Shown: in pieces, positions 5,034 through 6,335 of the stretch
Position numbering within the stretch: the stretch's first letter is position 1
Layout: each line of letters opens with the position of its first letter
DNA from: Faecalibacterium sp. UBA1819
GTDB lineage: Bacteria > Bacillota > Clostridia > Oscillospirales > Ruminococcaceae
Reading direction: 5' to 3'
Assembly (NCBI GenBank): GCA_002315015.1
Contig: DCEX01000013.1
Location: 86,286 to 92,620 of the forward strand
DNA length: 6,335 nt
The notes under the pieces: generated by a model
What the model saw: only the letters and a program-made list of their open reading frames with translations
Told to the model about the DNA's origin: nothing
Database searches by the model: none
Made by a program: the position numbers and the translations under genes

Positions 5034-6155
5034 TTATACGGTAATCAATTCGTAATCTCTGCTGCCAAGGCCGATTTTCTCGGCGTGTTCCATGCACGTT
5101 TTCCAATTGGTGTTGGGCGACACATTGGTGAAGTGGTCGTGATGGTCGCAAGCGCCTTCGGCGTGCATGTGGTCGTCCAGCAAGCTGCCGGGAATGACGG
5201 GCATTTTGTTGCAGGCATCGGCACAGGCAACGTCCAGCGCGACAGGGTCAAAGCTGGCAAACATACCCACATCGGGAATAATTGCCGTATCGTTTTCGCC
5301 GTGGCAGTCACAGTACGGCGAAACCTGATTGACAATATTGATGTAAAACGCCGGGCGGCCATCCACAACCGCTTTGCTGTACTCTGCCATACGGCAATTC
5401 AGCTCATCGTTTGCCGTATAGTTTTCGTTGTAAATTGCGTCGAAATTGCACGCGCCCAAGCAGCGGCCACAGCCTACGCAGCGATTGTGGTCAATCGAAG
5501 CTTTCTTATTTTCGTCAAACGAAATTGCGCCGTGCGCACAGTTCTTTTCGCACATGTGGCAGCTTTTGCATGCATCTTTGTTCACCGTGGGCTTTCCGGC
5601 GCAGTGCATTTCCATTTTGCCCGCACGCGAACCGCAGCCCATGCCGGTGTTTTTAATTGCGCCGCCAAAACCCGTGGACTCATGCCCTTTGAAGTGCGAA
5701 AGCGCAATGTAGACATCGGCATCCATAATGGCACGGCCGATTTTCGCCGATTTGACGTATTCACCGCCCTCTACCGGCACTTCCACTTCATCTGTTCCTT
5801 TCAGGCCGTCGGCAATGATGACATGGCAGCCTGTGGAGAACGGCGAAAAGCCATTTTCATACGCCGCCTCCAAATGGTCGAGCGCATTTTTGCGGCGGCC
5901 CACATACAAGGTGTTGCAGTCGGTCAAAAAGGGCTTTCCGCCCAAGCTTTTCACCATATCGGCAACCGTTTTTGCAAAGTTCGGGCGCAGATAAGACAGG
6001 TTGCCCGGCTCGCCGAAATGAATTTTAATAGCCGCAAACTTGTCTTGAAAATCAATGGTATCCATTCCTGCGCGGCGCATCAGCTTTTCCAGCTTTTTCT
6101 GCAAATTGGTGCCGGGCAGCGCGCGCATATCGGTAAAGTAAACCTTTGATGCCAT
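5034..6155 (-). CDS. DUF362 domain protein with two [4Fe-4S] ferredoxin clusters
   Basis: This 373-residue protein is probably cytoplasmic: no signal peptide or membrane segment is seen. The N-terminal part (about 1-185) and the C-terminal part (about 255-345) form the DUF362 region, with IKIHFGEPGN (43-52), HFKGHESTGFGGAIKN (154-169) and the FDPVALDVACADACNK segment (302-317). Between them is a bacterial ferredoxin module with two CxxCxxCxxxC motifs: Cys196/199/202/206 and Cys226/229/232/236. A low-potential electron-transfer role is likely, but partner and reaction are not known for this family. An extra CDC (282-284) and the His/Cys-rich HMHAEGACDHHDHF (329-342) could bind more metal. The ATG at 6155 is chosen because AAGGAG lies 9 nt upstream (6165-6170) and the promoter is about 70 bp further. 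It appears to be a single-gene unit. Confidence 0.9.
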   Translation of the reverse strand: MASKVYFTDMRALPGTNLQKKLEKLMRRAGMDTIDFQDKFAAIKIHFGEPGNLSYLRPNFAKTVADMVKSLGGKPFLTDCNTLYVGRRKNALDHLEAAYENGFSPFSTGCHVIIADGLKGTDEVEVPVEGGEYVKSAKIGRAIMDADVYIALSHFKGHESTGFGGAIKNTGMGCGSRAGKMEMHCAGKPTVNKDACKSCHMCEKNCAHGAISFDENKKASIDHNRCVGCGRCLGACNFDAIYNENYTANDELNCRMAEYSKAVVDGRPAFYINIVNQVSPYCDCHGENDTAIIPDVGMFASFDPVALDVACADACNKMPVIPGSLLDDHMHAEGACDHHDHFTNVSPNTNWKTCMEHAEKIGLGSRDYELITV

Positions 6156-6164
6156 ATTCCTCTA

Positions 6165-6170
6165 CTCCTT
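6165..6170 (-). promoter_or_regulatory. Ribosome binding site of the DUF362 gene
   Basis: Read on the minus strand this is AAGGAG, 9 nt before the ATG at 6155. It supports that start as the true one. Confidence 0.8.
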
Positions 6171-6188
6171 ATTCCATCCATAACAAAT

Positions 6189-6217
6189 CACAGCGTGCAG
6201 ATTGTCTACCCGCTGTG
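6189..6217 (-). repeat. Inverted repeat in the leader of the DUF362 gene
   Basis: CACAGCG (6189-6195) and CGCTGTG (6211-6217) form perfect 7-bp arms around 15 bp. They lie between the predicted transcription start (about 6220) and the ribosome binding site. It may be a leader hairpin or a downstream operator; no U-tract follows, so it is not a terminator. Confidence 0.45.
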
Positions 6218-6226
6218 TATAAATTT

Positions 6227-6255
6227 ATTATAATGCCGATTGCATTCCGGTGCAA
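6227..6255 (-). promoter_or_regulatory. Sigma-A-type promoter of the DUF362 gene
   Basis: On the minus strand, -35 TTGCAC (6250-6255) and a perfect -10 TATAAT (6227-6232) are separated by exactly 17 bp. Transcription should begin near 6220, giving a leader of about 65 nt. Confidence 0.85.
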
Positions 6256-6275
6256 GGCTTTTCCTGCGTTCATGC

Positions 6276-6316
6276 AAAAACAGCCGGGCAAGCGCAAAAG
6301 CACTTGTCCGGCTGTT
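6276..6316 (-). terminator. Terminator of a minus-strand gene beyond the right edge
   Basis: AACAGCCGGGCAAG (6279-6292) pairs with CTTGTCCGGCTGTT (6303-6316) over 14 bp with one G-U pair, around a 10-nt loop. On the minus strand it is followed by a U run (A run at 6276-6280 on +); the + side has no strong T run. It therefore ends a minus-strand gene lying right of the window and isolates the DUF362 promoter from it. Confidence 0.82.
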
Positions 6317-6335
6317 CAGTTTGTCGAAAAAGCTT

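Noticed and set aside
5085..6149. A 354-codon + strand open frame antisense to the DUF362 gene
   Set aside because: It is a full mirror of a well-supported gene on the other strand, with no ribosome binding site and no recognisable domain; it results from codon bias.
8..6331. TTTTTCGACA (8-17) and TGTCGAAAAA (6322-6331) as terminal inverted repeats of an element
   Set aside because: A 10-bp inverted match is expected by chance many times in 6.3 kb, and there is no transposase or target duplication.

Overview
The window looks like chromosomal DNA of a low-to-mid GC Gram-positive anaerobe, most likely a Clostridia (Oscillospirales-type) gut bacterium. The reasons are strong AGGAGG-type ribosome binding sites, sigma-A-like promoters, a short Gram-positive-type NagB, a Firmicutes-style BirA operator and a double [4Fe-4S] ferredoxin/DUF362 protein. 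This placement is inferred from gene style, not from a marker gene. No mobile element, tRNA, rRNA or CRISPR array was seen.

Layout, left to right. A + strand terminator (25-52) closes a gene outside the window. nagB (249-986, +) encodes glucosamine-6-phosphate deaminase. A bidirectional terminator (1006-1052) separates it from the convergent birA-bioY operon (minus strand, 2547 down to 1061). That operon encodes the biotin ligase/repressor and the biotin-specific S component of an ECF transporter, joined by an ATGA start/stop overlap. In front of birA is a good promoter, and a BirA-type operator dyad (TTGTCAAC-N16-GTTAACAA) lies directly on its -35 box. This makes a compact sense, repress and import loop for biotin.

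Divergent from birA is a large exported lipoprotein of the alpha/beta-hydrolase (tannase/feruloyl-esterase-like) type, 2716-4971 on +. Its reading frame is interrupted once, by an in-frame TGA at 3916-3918. The likely nucleophile serine is before the stop, while the likely catalytic Asp and His are after it. The gene is therefore a recent nonsense pseudogene, a readthrough gene or a sequencing error. This is the most unusual point of the window.

A second bidirectional terminator (4991-5030) separates the esterase from a convergent DUF362/ferredoxin gene (6155 down to 5034, minus strand). That gene has its own strong promoter (6227-6255) and an inverted repeat in its leader. At the right edge, a minus-strand terminator (6276-6316) marks the end of another minus-strand gene beyond the window.

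Apart from birA-bioY, the genes are separate single-gene transcription units, and the sequence gives no reason to link them functionally.
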